Positions 38,801-47,426 are shown, counted from the first letter of the stretch. The stretch: 64,000 nt of DNA from JAVBPE01 sp031549865 (GCA_031549865.1 JAVBPE010000016.1:21804-85803); one strand, 5' to 3'. Numbers and translations are program-made. The notes: a model not told the origin generated them from the sequence alone.

Positions 38801-39753
38801 ATAATATTGTTGCTTCCACCTACTAAAATACCATTATCTCCAGCACCTTTTATAGTTAGGTTTTGAATAATCCAGTAATTAGAGTTAATTTGAATACCTC
38901 TATTTGCGTCAGCAAGTTCTTGTTTGTAAAAGCTAAACACAACTTTAGAAGCATCAACTGATGACCCTTTTATTGTTATAGGATTAGCTCTTGTACCATT
39001 TGAGCCATTTGGCAATACGATTCTTTTACTTAAATCATATGTTCCATCTAAGCATATAATTGTAACACCTGCAGTCGCAAAACGACATGCACTTCTAATA
39101 TCAAGTGGATCTGTTAGTGTTCCAGTAGCATCTGCTTTTCCAGTTGGAGAAACATAATACGTTCCAGCATCTAATCTCCAGCGAGCATAAATATCTGTAC
39201 CGTTTTGTGGAACAGTTACATATTCTACTGCATTAGCTAATTCTTCATCAAAATACCAGCCAACGAATGTTGCATTAGGTCTAGTTGGTTCTTCCAATTC
39301 GAATTTAGTATTATAGTCAGCCTTTAATGTTGCTTCAACAGTATCAGCACTATAATAGTGAACTGGAAATTCAACTTTTCTAATACTCCAGCTTGCATAT
39401 AGTTTTATATTATTGTTTGGCATTATACCATCAAATGCTTGCGTTAATTCTGCATCAAGATACCAGCCCTCGAATACATAACCACTTTTAGTTGTCTTAG
39501 TAGTCACTGTTGCTCCTGCTTTAAATGTTTGGTTGTAAACTCTTACTCCACCATTTGCTTCAAACTCAATAGTATAACTTTCTGTACCTTGAGTTGGTGT
39601 AGACGTCTCAGTTGGTGTAGACGTTTCAGTTGGTGTAGATTCTTCAGTTGTTGTTGTTGTATTTGAAGGATCTTCGTTTGTGTTACATGACATTAAAACA
39701 AAAGGAATTACTGCAAGTAAAAATAGGGATAGCCCCTTAAATCTTCTTTTCAT
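35860..39753 (-). CDS. Giant surface lipoprotein with PL9 pectate lyase domain and InlB repeats
   Basis: The protein has 1297 residues. Lipobox LMSC (Cys 23), then a Thr/Ser/Pro linker with STPTET repeats. Two InlB-like B-repeats follow (about 60-192; GYVFEGWYLDAELTQAF and FVGWYFDEELANAV). From about 196 a right-handed beta-helix begins with GTYYVSPTGKADATGTLTDP; ENADGFAAKLTVGHGNVF and AYNNSDDGWDLYAK are PL9 hallmarks with Ca2+-binding Asp and a likely catalytic Lys. Ig-like domains (about 650-890) and GLUG-type repeats (GLLEGNGYTISGLYI onward) form the rest. It would cut polygalacturonate at the cell surface. The promoter carries a LacI-type palindrome. Confidence 0.85.
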   Translation of the reverse strand: MKRRFKGLSLFLLAVIPFVLMSCNTNEDPSNTTTTTEESTPTETSTPTETSTPTQGTESYTIEFEANGGVRVYNQTFKAGATVTTKTTKSGYVFEGWYLDAELTQAFDGIMPNNNIKLYASWSIRKVEFPVHYYSADTVEATLKADYNTKFELEEPTRPNATFVGWYFDEELANAVEYVTVPQNGTDIYARWRLDAGTYYVSPTGKADATGTLTDPLDIRSACRFATAGVTIICLDGTYDLSKRIVLPNGSNGTRANPITIKGSSVDASKVVFSFYKQELADANRGIQINSNYWIIQNLTIKGAGDNGILVGGSNNIIQNVVTTECRDTGIQIARWNSTLQATIDTWPSNNLIIGCTSFNNCDATGENADGFAAKLTVGHGNVFDSCIAYNNSDDGWDLYAKSDTGPIGTVTIINCVAFNNGVLIDDASTAEGDGNGFKLGGSGIKGNVYVENCVAFNNRLHGFTDNSNPGTIFVKNCTSFNNGTSGSGTGTGGKDNFNLARTASVANNAYYGLLSYSNAGTQPGGFSTLNGDDFCGSIGYSIMRLTFNSVMKTYAIGDFIHGESTKPYAVGEVADDIQDSDFASVTMPDKTANLHSLLRNSDGSINLGDFLKVTNPSLLTYCEGNQVGANLSKSSADEYNHIVKTQYTEGMTETDDKIADIMDALTMAGNVDAIYLDIVLQANINGTKIYWESDSEYVEISETFVSEEYYAATAIVSREQLIVDEVVTLTASFTVNGEYREVPFTIKLQNYTPAIGEVIGYKKTDFILQGEQYVEPTLSVKDGNSKTKKVLNDSQYNITFTYKMGSNVIESFNTATAGTYTVSVLVELVGFDIKYEFNYSLKVIGTNEPLTVENFTGDYILNDSVNVSGDVSYCVGDVYVIAVPSGSARPTAAQIKAMANYGSVTIVGAKKIVLDDYSFNAKLDLTSPGNKIDLYVLVDNGNEYGDYSTGRKTGIEQMRAISTAEELHTMATVQDATALAYGLVNDIDLTNYNWTLTTNLSYQFKGLLEGNGYTISGLYIKENIQSLGQTIGIFRAIAGNAQIRNLNFDNCYVEQTCASQTRGVAILAGYMNGASIYNCKFTNCKSVGSESIATVVGTVNAGTNTMDRISVVDCEVTCTSRYAGALVGCLLGDVDKYYSFVVTDILVKADINSGIASVSGQYLGGLIGRYKNEADNNVQVINAYFRGSINAQKYGGGILGGSDKSAGNFVLTNVLAQTTLITEQTENRALTGRSQDDLMVIHNNTISVGSYGMGKDTASMNLTDLWKLADESFWINVCQFDMENIWKLESGVISLR

Positions 39754-39782
39754 ACTTTCACCTCATATAGTTTTACACATAT

Positions 39783-39811
39783 ATATTAAATGTAAACGTT
39801 TTAAAAGTCAA
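39783..39811 (-). promoter_or_regulatory. Promoter with LacI-type operator before the PL9 lipoprotein
   Basis: Minus-strand TTGACT (39806-39811) and TAATAT (39783-39788) are separated by 17 bases. The spacer contains TTTAAAACGTTTACATT, with the AAACGTTT core typical of LacI-family and CcpA-like operators. The same TTTAAAACGTTT string occurs upstream of the CE12 gene at 59781. Confidence 0.65.
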
Positions 39812-39819
39812 CTAAAATA

Positions 39820-40563
39820 CTACTGAAATAGTAGAAATTTAATAATTTCTTCCTCATATATAAGTTTATTTTCCAAAATATAGTAATTATTTTTACCTTT
39901 ATAAATATTGTCAATTATTAGTGTATCGTTATTTATTTTTTTATTTTGCAAGCGATTATTAGGATAAAGAATTTTAGATAATAAAAAAGATTTAAAGTTC
40001 TTTTTTTGATATCTTAAATAATCAATTGTTAGCTTAAATAAATAAATTGTAAATAAAATACTATTTAATCCTAGATGAAAGAAAACTGTTATAAATGTTA
40101 ATAAAATTAAAAATAATAAAGATATTATTCCCATTAATTTCATTACCTTTTTATATGGCATAAAATTCGATAAAATGGAAGTTATAATCATAAATCCATC
40201 AAGTGGGTAAATTGGCAATATATTAAATATTAATAAAATAATATTGAATGTCTTAAAAGAATCTGAGAATGGTAAAAATAACCCTAATATTAATAATATA
40301 ATATTAATGAATACTCCCGCACTATAAATGATAAGTTCTTCTTCATTTGTTTTGTTTTTATCTATATTACAATTTATATAGCACCCAAAAGGCAGTATTG
40401 TAATAGAGATTACTTCTAATTTTTTTAATTTAATAAATATTAAATGTCCTATTTCATGGAAAAATAAAATTAGTAGCATAATTAAAAACTCTTTAAAATA
40501 TGGTGATAGCACCGCACTTATTACAAAAAAATAAAATGAATAATGAATTTTAATTTTCTTCAT
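39820..40563 (-). CDS. spoIVFB: SpoIVFB-like M50 membrane metalloprotease
   Basis: The protein has 247 residues from the ATG at 40563. Zinc motif HEIGHLIFI lies within a membrane helix near residue 40 and the second site is YPLDGF (usual NPDG). About six hydrophobic helices. In Bacillus SpoIVFB cleaves pro-sigmaK in the mother cell during sporulation. No CBS domain is visible; the C-terminal 50 residues are a soluble tail. It overlaps the preceding SpoIVFA-like gene by 14 bases without its own clear ribosome site, so it is translationally coupled. Confidence 0.75.
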   Translation of the reverse strand: MKKIKIHYSFYFFVISAVLSPYFKEFLIMLLILFFHEIGHLIFIKLKKLEVISITILPFGCYINCNIDKNKTNEEELIIYSAGVFINIILLILGLFLPFSDSFKTFNIILLIFNILPIYPLDGFMIITSILSNFMPYKKVMKLMGIISLLFLILLTFITVFFHLGLNSILFTIYLFKLTIDYLRYQKKNFKSFLLSKILYPNNRLQNKKINNDTLIIDNIYKGKNNYYILENKLIYEEEIIKFLLFQ

Positions 40564-41077
40564 AATTAACAATTAATAATGATGAAGCAATAGCCTCTAA
40601 ATCATCTGTTTCAATATAGTAAATTTTATTTTCTTTAGTTTTTCCTATTACATCACCTATATTTATGTATTGATATATATAACAATACGTTTTATCGAGT
40701 CCATAAACCATAATCGTTTCTTCATTGTCTTTTTGAATAATTACATATTTTCCTAATTCATTTTTACCAACATGACAAACAAGTCCACTTTCTATTGCTT
40801 TTATTTCTGAAGAATAATTTTCGATAGTTATAACTTTATTATCGATTTGATAATCTCTTACTTCATTTTTTGATGCTGAAACTTTACTTTCTTTTATAAT
40901 ACCTTTAAAAAAATCTCCTTGAAAAACTGTTGAAATAGTTGATAAATTCATATCTTTACTTATAATATTCTTAACTCCATCTATACTAATAATACTAAAT
41001 TTTAGAGTTTGACCTACAAATAAAACAGATAATAATAATAAACATATAGATAATTGTATTCTTAATTTTTTTGACAT
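40550..41077 (-). CDS. spoIVFA: SpoIVFA-like membrane protein with degenerate LytM domain
   Basis: The protein has 175 residues from the ATG at 41077. One N-terminal membrane helix, then a linker and a C-terminal domain IKAIESGLVCHVGKNELGKY with INIGDVIGKT, the fold of M23/LytM proteins but without the zinc ligands. Size, topology and position before a SpoIVFB-like protease match SpoIVFA, which holds and regulates SpoIVFB. Sequence similarity alone is weak. Confidence 0.6.
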   Translation of the reverse strand: MSKKLRIQLSICLLLLSVLFVGQTLKFSIISIDGVKNIISKDMNLSTISTVFQGDFFKGIIKESKVSASKNEVRDYQIDNKVITIENYSSEIKAIESGLVCHVGKNELGKYVIIQKDNEETIMVYGLDKTYCYIYQYINIGDVIGKTKENKIYYIETDDLEAIASSLLIVNYEEN

Positions 41078-41110
41078 TATAATCACCCATTAATTATATG
41101 TGAGATTTTA

Positions 41111-41782
41111 TTAAATAATATCATTTTCTAAAAAACTAAAATACTTATTTTCGCAAACAATTAAATGGTCAAGTAAATTAATATCTAAAAGCTCACACAT
41201 TTTTTTCATTTTATTTGTTACTTCAATATCACTTTTTGAAGGGTTAACATCAAGTGAAGGATGATTATGGATTAAGATAATTCCATAACAATTTAATTTT
41301 AAACCTTTTGTTATTATTAATTTATAGTCAAAATGGATTCTTGCACTACCACCTTCACAAATGTGATTACATTCAATTATTTTGCATTTAGGATTAACAT
41401 AAATTACATAAATATTTTCGACTTTAGCGAATTCTATTTTCGGTTTAATATATTCGAATATTTCTCTTGGTTCTTTTAAATATATTTCAATTCTTTGATT
41501 ATTTTTACATCTTTTTACAAACTCAAACATTGCTAAAATAATAGCTCCTTTAAAGTTCTTTATGCCAACTATTTTTTTTAAATCATTCAATTTTAAATCG
41601 CATAGCATATTTAAGTTGCTTACAGAATTAATAACTAATTGGGCAAGTTCAATTGAAGATTTATCTTTACTGCCATTTCTTAATATTATTGCCAATAGTT
41701 CTTCATTTGATAATGCTTTTGCCCCATCTCTTATAAGCTTTTCAACTGGTCTATTTTCTTCATTCATTTCTTTAATTTTCAT
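41111..41782 (-). CDS. radC: RadC-type JAB domain protein
   Basis: The protein has 223 residues. N-terminal helix-hairpin-helix region (NRPVEKLIRDGAKALSNEEL, LKKIVGIKNFKGA), then the JAB metal site ILIHNHPSLDVNPSKSDIEV and HLIVCENKYFSF. RadC homologues are metal-dependent isopeptidase- or nuclease-like proteins; a DNA repair role is disputed. The order valS-folC-radC-spoIVFA/B resembles Bacillus but without mreBCD and minCD. Confidence 0.9.
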   Translation of the reverse strand: MKIKEMNEENRPVEKLIRDGAKALSNEELLAIILRNGSKDKSSIELAQLVINSVSNLNMLCDLKLNDLKKIVGIKNFKGAIILAMFEFVKRCKNNQRIEIYLKEPREIFEYIKPKIEFAKVENIYVIYVNPKCKIIECNHICEGGSARIHFDYKLIITKGLKLNCYGIILIHNHPSLDVNPSKSDIEVTNKMKKMCELLDINLLDHLIVCENKYFSFLENDII

Positions 41783-41825
41783 ATTATCACCAATTAATAT
41801 AATTACATCAATATTATAAATTACT

Positions 41826-41856
41826 AAAAAAACAAGATAAAAACTATCTTGTTTTA
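41826..41856 (-). terminator. Terminator after folC
   Basis: Perfect hairpin AAAACAAGATA/TATCTTGTTTT with a T-run on the minus strand, overlapping the folC stop. Confidence 0.75.
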
Positions 41857-43119
41857 ATTTATTAAATATTTTCTAGCTATACTTATAAAATGAAGTGACC
41901 CAGTTATCACAATCAATTCATTCTTATTCGAATTATTTATTGCATTTGAAACTGCTTCTTTATAATCACCAACTACTCTAATACTTTTATCATTAGCGAA
42001 TTCATCTAAATTTATAGCTCTTTGATCATCAATAGTTGTGATAATTAATTCATCTGATTTCTTTTTTAAGATATCAATCATCTCTAAATAGGCTTTATCT
42101 TTTAATGCAGTAAAAATTATTTTAACTTTTTTCTTCTTTTTAATAACATCTAAAGAATTAATAAGCGCATTAATGCCATCTATATTATGAGCTCCATCAA
42201 TATAAACTAAAGGGTTATCTTTTATTTTTTCTAAGCGACCTGGCCATTTAGCGTTTAGAAGCCCTCTTTTTATTTCCTTTATTGTAAAAAACAAATCCAT
42301 GTCTTTTATAAATTCATTTAATCTTAAAATTGCATAGATTGCTAAAGTAGCATTATAGGCTTGATGGATACCTAATAAACTAACTTTAAATTTAGTATTA
42401 AATACTTTAAATTCAGTATATTGGCTTATTTTTATATTAGCAATATCTTCTTCTAATTTTATTTCTTTAAGTTCACAGATATCATTTGATTTATCAATAA
42501 ACAATTGATGAAGTTGATTGTTATAACATGTAATTAATAATTTGTCTTTTCTAATAATACCTAGTTTATGCATAGCTATTTCTTCTAAAGTATTACCTAA
42601 ACTTTGCATATGGTCATACCCAACATTAGTAATGATTTGCATTTCTGAATTAATAATATTGGTTGCGTCAAGTAAACCTCCCATACCGCATTCAATAACC
42701 GCTATATCTATTTTTTGATCTTTAAAATACATAAAACACATTAAAGTTGTGAGTTCAAAAAATGTTACAATATCATTATCTTCTTCTAATATTCTTTTGG
42801 ATAAATCGTATAAAATATTAGAATATTTAACAATGTCAAGATCACTAATATATGAATCATTAATCTCTATTCTTTCATTAAAACAGATAACATATGGTGA
42901 CGTATAAAATCCTACTTTATATTTTAAAGAAAGGATACTTTTTAAATATGCACATGTTGATCCCTTTCCATTTGTTCCAGCTACATGAATGCTTTTAAAC
43001 GAATTTTGAGGGTTACCCAAAATATTAGCACATTTCTTCATTCTATCTAAGCTAGTTTTAGGGGCTTTTTTCTTAATATTTTGCAACCAATTTAAGGCGT
43101 CTTCTACTTTAGTGAACAT
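41854..43119 (-). CDS. folC: Folylpolyglutamate synthase / dihydrofolate synthase
   Basis: The protein has 421 residues. P-loop HVAGTNGKGSTCAYL, VGFYTSPYVICFNERI, ECGMGGLLDATNI, NVGYDHMQSLGNT, YIDGAHNIDGI. It adds glutamate to dihydropteroate or folates. Located directly after valS as in Bacillus. GAGG precedes the ATG. Confidence 0.93.
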   Translation of the reverse strand: MFTKVEDALNWLQNIKKKAPKTSLDRMKKCANILGNPQNSFKSIHVAGTNGKGSTCAYLKSILSLKYKVGFYTSPYVICFNERIEINDSYISDLDIVKYSNILYDLSKRILEEDNDIVTFFELTTLMCFMYFKDQKIDIAVIECGMGGLLDATNIINSEMQIITNVGYDHMQSLGNTLEEIAMHKLGIIRKDKLLITCYNNQLHQLFIDKSNDICELKEIKLEEDIANIKISQYTEFKVFNTKFKVSLLGIHQAYNATLAIYAILRLNEFIKDMDLFFTIKEIKRGLLNAKWPGRLEKIKDNPLVYIDGAHNIDGINALINSLDVIKKKKKVKIIFTALKDKAYLEMIDILKKKSDELIITTIDDQRAINLDEFANDKSIRVVGDYKEAVSNAINNSNKNELIVITGSLHFISIARKYLIN

Positions 43120-43165
43120 ATTAACCTCGATTAAATAATGATATTTTATATTATATCATAATTTA

Positions 43166-43198
43166 AAGAAAGGAACTGATTTTTTCAGTTCCTTTCTA
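43166..43198 (-). terminator. Hairpin after valS
   Basis: Arms AGAAAGGAACTGA/TCAGTTCCTTTCT are perfect; the downstream minus-strand tract is only moderately T-rich, so termination may be partial before folC. Confidence 0.65.
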
Positions 43199-45808
43199 TT
43201 ATTTTAATTCTTTTTTAATAATTTCAATATTCTTTAGAATTTCATCATATTGAATTTGATATTCTTCTTGTTTTTTAAGTTCAAGATCAATTTTTGCTTT
43301 TGGAGCTTTGCTAACAAAAGCTTCATTTGCTAGCATTTTTTTGCTTCTTTCTAATTCTTGCGCTAATTTTTCTAAATTTATTAAATATTTATTATAAACT
43401 TCATTTAAATCAATTAAATCACTACTTGGAATATAAATATTATATGACGATGAAACTACTACGACCATTCCCTTTGAATCTTGAGGAGTTGTTGTTATAT
43501 TTAAAGTTTCAGGATTAGAAAATCTATTTAAATATGGCGTAAGATTTATAAAGCTATCTTTAACTTCATTACTACGTGCTTCAATAGTTATATTAATTTT
43601 TACACTTGGAGCTTTTTGGGCTTTAGCGCGTTCGTTACGAATTAATGTAATATATTCAATCATTGTATCAATAGCTGTAAGTTCATTAGTAAAATTGAAT
43701 TCTTCTCTTACTTTAGGCCATTCATCAATCATAATAGAATCTTTATCATGAGGAATTGTTTGATATATTTCTTCAGTAATAAATGGAATAAATGGATGTA
43801 ACATTTTTATAATATTGTTTAAAACGTATAATAAAACATTTTTAGTAGAATTAATATTTTTAATATCATTACTTTGTAAATCAACTTTTGATAATTCAAC
43901 ATACCATGAAGCAAAATCATCCCAAACAAAGTTATATAAATATTTAGCCACTTCACTAAATTCATATTTATCAAAATAGGTATTAACATTAGTAATAACA
44001 TCATTTAATTTTTTTAAGATCCATTTAGAGGCACTATTAAGTTCATTAACTTTTAGAGGTTCGGGCTTAAAATCAGCACCTAAATTCATATTAACATAAC
44101 GTGATATATTCCAAATTTTATTTAAATAATTCCATGATGATTCTACTTTAGTTTCATCAAATCTTAAATCTAATCCTGGAGATGAATTAGTATTTAAGAA
44201 GTATCTTAATGAGTCTGTTCCATATTTTTCAATTACATCAAATGGATCTATTCCATTACCTAAAGACTTACTCATTTTTCTACCTTCAGAATCTCTTATT
44301 AAACCATGCATTAATATTTCTTTAAAAGGAGCTTTATTTGTAAATTCGATACCTTCAAATAACATTCTTGAAACCCAGAAGAATATAATATCATATGCTG
44401 TAACAAGGACATTTGTTGGGTAATAACGATTAAAATCATCAGTCATTGTTGGCCAACCTAAAGTTGAAAATGGCCATAATGCACTACTAAACCAAGTATC
44501 AAGTACATCTTCATCTTGAATATAACCATCACCAGGATTTTCTTCTTGAACTAATACAGAGTCGCCTTTATACCATGCTGGAATACGGTGACCCCACCAT
44601 AATTGACGTGATATGCACCAATCTTGAATATTTTCCAACCAACGTTCTAATGTTGTCATAAAACGTTCTGGTACGAATTTGTATTCTTTATTATCTAAAA
44701 CTTGTGCAGCTAAAATATCCATTTTAACAAACCATTGTTTTGATAAACGAGGTTCGACAATTACACCAGTTCGTTCAGAATGACCTACACTATGAATATG
44801 CTTTTCTATTTTAACAAGTAGATCTTTTTCTTTTAAATCATTAACTAAATTAGTTCTCGCAATAAATCTATCTTGCCCTTCATATTTAAAGGCCATTTTA
44901 TTCATTGTCCCATCATCATTCATGCATAATGGCATAGATAAATTATGACGTTTTGCAACTTCAAAATCATTAGGATCGTGAGCTGGTGTAACTTTAACTA
45001 CCCCTGTTCCAAATTCCATATCAACATAAGAATCTCCAATAATAGGGATAATTACATCGGTATTTGGTATATATACTGATTTTCCTATTAAATCTTTATA
45101 TCTTAAATCATTTGGATTAACCATTACTGCTTGGTCAGCAAACATAGTTTCAGGTCTGGTTGTTGCAACAACTACTTCCCCACTACCATCTACTAATGGA
45201 TATTTAAAGTAATAAAATGCACCTTCGATATCTTTATGATCTACTTCTATATTTGATAACGCTGTTTTAGCTTGAGGATCCCAGTTTATTATTCTTTCAC
45301 CTTGATAGATATATCCTTTTTTATATAAAGAAATAAATACATGATTAACTGCTTTTGATAATGTTTCATCAAGTGTAAATCTTTCTTTTGAATAATCCAA
45401 ACTTAATCCTAAAGCTTTCCATTGTGAACGAATTATTTTAGCATATTCTTCTTTCCATTCCCAAGATACCTCTAAGAATTTTTCACGTCCTAAATCATAA
45501 CGTGATATTCCTTGACTCCTTAATTTTTCTTCAACTTTTGCTTGGGTTGCAATACCGGCATGATCCATTCCTGGTAACCATAAAGCATCATAACCTTGCA
45601 TTCTTTTTCTTCTTATTATCATATCTTGGATTGTCGTATCCCACGAATGACCTAAATGTAGTTTACCTGTAACATTTGGTGGTGGTAAAACTATTGTAAA
45701 TGGTTCTTTACTTTTATCTCCTGACTTAAAATATTCACCTTTAAGCCAAAAATCATATTTATCTTGTTCAACTTCTTTATGATTATATTTAATTCCTAAT
45801 TCTTTCAT
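43199..45808 (-). CDS. valS: Valyl-tRNA synthetase
   Basis: The protein has 869 residues from the ATG at 45808 (GGAGG nine bases upstream). Class I motifs PPPNVTGKLHLGHSWD (HIGH) and EGRKMSKSLGNGIDP (KMSKS), editing domain VVATTRPETMFADQAV, tRNA-anticodon domain and a C-terminal coiled coil (about 800-869). It charges tRNA-Val. Its start overlaps the preceding GNAT gene by 20 bases and both lie behind a Val T-box. Confidence 0.96.
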   Translation of the reverse strand: MKELGIKYNHKEVEQDKYDFWLKGEYFKSGDKSKEPFTIVLPPPNVTGKLHLGHSWDTTIQDMIIRRKRMQGYDALWLPGMDHAGIATQAKVEEKLRSQGISRYDLGREKFLEVSWEWKEEYAKIIRSQWKALGLSLDYSKERFTLDETLSKAVNHVFISLYKKGYIYQGERIINWDPQAKTALSNIEVDHKDIEGAFYYFKYPLVDGSGEVVVATTRPETMFADQAVMVNPNDLRYKDLIGKSVYIPNTDVIIPIIGDSYVDMEFGTGVVKVTPAHDPNDFEVAKRHNLSMPLCMNDDGTMNKMAFKYEGQDRFIARTNLVNDLKEKDLLVKIEKHIHSVGHSERTGVIVEPRLSKQWFVKMDILAAQVLDNKEYKFVPERFMTTLERWLENIQDWCISRQLWWGHRIPAWYKGDSVLVQEENPGDGYIQDEDVLDTWFSSALWPFSTLGWPTMTDDFNRYYPTNVLVTAYDIIFFWVSRMLFEGIEFTNKAPFKEILMHGLIRDSEGRKMSKSLGNGIDPFDVIEKYGTDSLRYFLNTNSSPGLDLRFDETKVESSWNYLNKIWNISRYVNMNLGADFKPEPLKVNELNSASKWILKKLNDVITNVNTYFDKYEFSEVAKYLYNFVWDDFASWYVELSKVDLQSNDIKNINSTKNVLLYVLNNIIKMLHPFIPFITEEIYQTIPHDKDSIMIDEWPKVREEFNFTNELTAIDTMIEYITLIRNERAKAQKAPSVKINITIEARSNEVKDSFINLTPYLNRFSNPETLNITTTPQDSKGMVVVVSSSYNIYIPSSDLIDLNEVYNKYLINLEKLAQELERSKKMLANEAFVSKAPKAKIDLELKKQEEYQIQYDEILKNIEIIKKELK

Positions 45809-46331
45809 CAACGTATTCCTCCTTGGTTATTGAAAATATTTTTGCATCTATAATTTCATTATTATATAATTTTCTATATTGTCTAATTAATCCTTCATAA
45901 TTAAAGCCACATTTCATAATGACTCGTTCGCTACGAATATTAGTACTTTCACAAGCAATAGAGATTATAGTAGTTGTTTTATCACTAAAACCATATTTTA
46001 AGATTGCTTTACACGCTTCAGTTGCATAACCTTTATTTTGATATTTTGGGTTTATAGAAAATCCTATTTCCTTTGCATTAACATTTTTACGGTTAGTATT
46101 ATTATATAAGGAAATTGTTCCAATCATTTTATTTTCTTTTTTAGAAACTATGGCAAATGTATCAGACTGATAAATAAATGATGCAATTATGTTCCTTGTA
46201 ACACCAATAGAAGTATGAGGTTTCCACCCAGCATTACGTCCAACTTCTTTTAATTTCGCAAATTCATAATAATCCTTATCATCAGTAAAATGGAAATCTC
46301 TAATTATTAAATTCAATGTCTCAATTTTCAT
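45789..46331 (-). CDS. GNAT N-acetyltransferase (RimJ/RimL-like)
   Basis: The protein has 180 residues. GNAT acetyl-CoA loop NPKYQNKGYATEACKAIL, with VGRNAGWKPHTS and ERVIMKCGFNYEG, places it in the RimJ/RimL group that acetylates protein N-termini or small amines. It is the first gene of the valS transcript, between the Val T-box and valS. Its target is unknown. AGGAGG precedes the ATG. Confidence 0.88.
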   Translation of the reverse strand: MKIETLNLIIRDFHFTDDKDYYEFAKLKEVGRNAGWKPHTSIGVTRNIIASFIYQSDTFAIVSKKENKMIGTISLYNNTNRKNVNAKEIGFSINPKYQNKGYATEACKAILKYGFSDKTTTIISIACESTNIRSERVIMKCGFNYEGLIRQYRKLYNNEIIDAKIFSITKEEYVDERIRN

Positions 46332-46347
46332 TAGAACCTCCTAAAAT

Positions 46348-46565
46348 AAAAAAACATCCTAATCTAAGGACGTATAAACGCGGTACCACCTTAGTTCTAG
46401 AATGTCTAGCTCTCAAATATCTTTAACGGAATCATCCGGCATAAACTACTACTATTTCGTAAATGCAGCTCCAAGACTACCTTCTTCTAAATGAATATTG
46501 TGATTTTCACCATGCATCACATCTCTTTAAAAATTCAAATAAAATACTCTTCTTTTCTTCGCTTT
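46348..46565 (-). promoter_or_regulatory. T-box riboswitch, valine-specific, controlling GNAT-valS
   Basis: Minus-strand leader with T-box GGTGGTACCGCG (46379-46390), terminator hairpin CGTCCTTA/TAGGATG plus seven T (46348-46372), Stem I with AAGAAGAGTA and GGTGAAAATC, and a specifier loop AGAAGGTAG followed by the basal strand TCTT. The specifier is GTA, valine, in the same geometry (codon, one purine, basal stem) as the Arg T-box at 35471. Confidence 0.92.
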
Positions 46566-46570
46566 TATTT

Positions 46571-46599
46571 ATTTTATCTAATTAAATATAATTTGTCAA
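46571..46599 (-). promoter_or_regulatory. Promoter of the valS transcript inside the recO 3' end
   Basis: Minus-strand TTGACA (46594-46599) and TAAAAT (46571-46576) with a 17-base spacer. The promoter lies over the last codons of recO. Confidence 0.7.
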
Positions 46600-47299
46600 T
46601 TAAAAATCTTAAGCTTTTCAAATTTATTGAACTATATTTATTATAATAGTCTTCTAAGGTTTTAAGCATTAACTTTTTATTTTTAAGATTTAAATCATTA
46701 TATATTTCTTTTAAGTCATCCAAATTATAAGATTTAATTATATCTTGATAAATTTCATTATCAATTTCTTTTACTGTTGTACAAGAAGAGCAATATATTA
46801 AACCCTCGTTAGTTATAAATTTAGCTTCTTTAATCTCTTTCCCACATTTACTACAAGTATTAAAATCAGGTTTAATGCCAAATACTTTAAGCATTTTTAT
46901 TAAGAAAACTATTAATATATCAATTTCATTACAATCTTTATTTAAATCATTCAAAATTCTGATTAAATAATTAAATATTTTTAAATGATTATCTTTAGAA
47001 TCTAAATTATTAATTACATCAAGTATGATTGATGCAGTTAAAACTTTATTAAAATTTTCTTTTAAATTAGAAAATGAATTTATAAGTTCATATTCAATAA
47101 CAGTTGGTAAAGATTTATCTGATTTTATATATTTAACATGATTTAGAGTAGTAATAAAAGAAAGGAGACCTTTCTTTTGATTTTTAGCACCATGGGCTAA
47201 GATTGACTTTTTACCATCTTTTGTATATAAATAAACAATTTTAGATGTTTCCTTATAGTCAATACTATAAGTCACTATTCCCTCTTCTATTTCTTTCAT
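46574..47299 (-). CDS. recO: DNA repair protein RecO
   Basis: The protein has 241 residues from the ATG at 47299 (AAGGT seven bases upstream). N-terminal OB-fold with VYLYTKDGKKSILAHGAKNQ, helical C-terminal domain, and zinc finger CSKCGKEIKE ... YCSSC. RecO loads RecA with RecR and anneals strands. It follows era and yqzL as in Bacillus and overlaps yqzL by 35 bases. Confidence 0.92.
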   Translation of the reverse strand: MKEIEEGIVTYSIDYKETSKIVYLYTKDGKKSILAHGAKNQKKGLLSFITTLNHVKYIKSDKSLPTVIEYELINSFSNLKENFNKVLTASIILDVINNLDSKDNHLKIFNYLIRILNDLNKDCNEIDILIVFLIKMLKVFGIKPDFNTCSKCGKEIKEAKFITNEGLIYCSSCTTVKEIDNEIYQDIIKSYNLDDLKEIYNDLNLKNKKLMLKTLEDYYNKYSSINLKSLRFLIDKLYLIR

Positions 47300-47381
47300 T
47301 TGTATTACCTTCACTTACTGCCTTATCTTTTAAATAATCACTAATAAGGCCGCTCTTACAAAAATTTTCTAAATAATACAT
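47265..47381 (-). CDS. yqzL: YqzL-like small protein
   Basis: The protein has 38 residues, starting MYYLENFCKSGLISDYLKDK with a GAGGTG site upstream. B. subtilis yqzL lies in the same place (era-yqzL-recO) and has the pattern M-x2-L/F-W-x2-F-x2-T/S-G-x-I-x2-Y-L-x2-K, which this matches except for the Trp. It overlaps recO in another frame. The function of YqzL is unknown to me. Confidence 0.7.
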   Translation of the reverse strand: MYYLENFCKSGLISDYLKDKAVSEGNTNERNRRGNSDL

Positions 47382-47426
47382 TATTTTCACCTCATATTTA
47401 GTATGAGATTAATTTAGTAAATTATT

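Noticed and set aside
39600..39660. Short tandem repeats resembling a small CRISPR or satellite
   Set aside because: They encode the STPTET linker of the PL9 lipoprotein in frame; the spacing is that of codons and no spacers exist.
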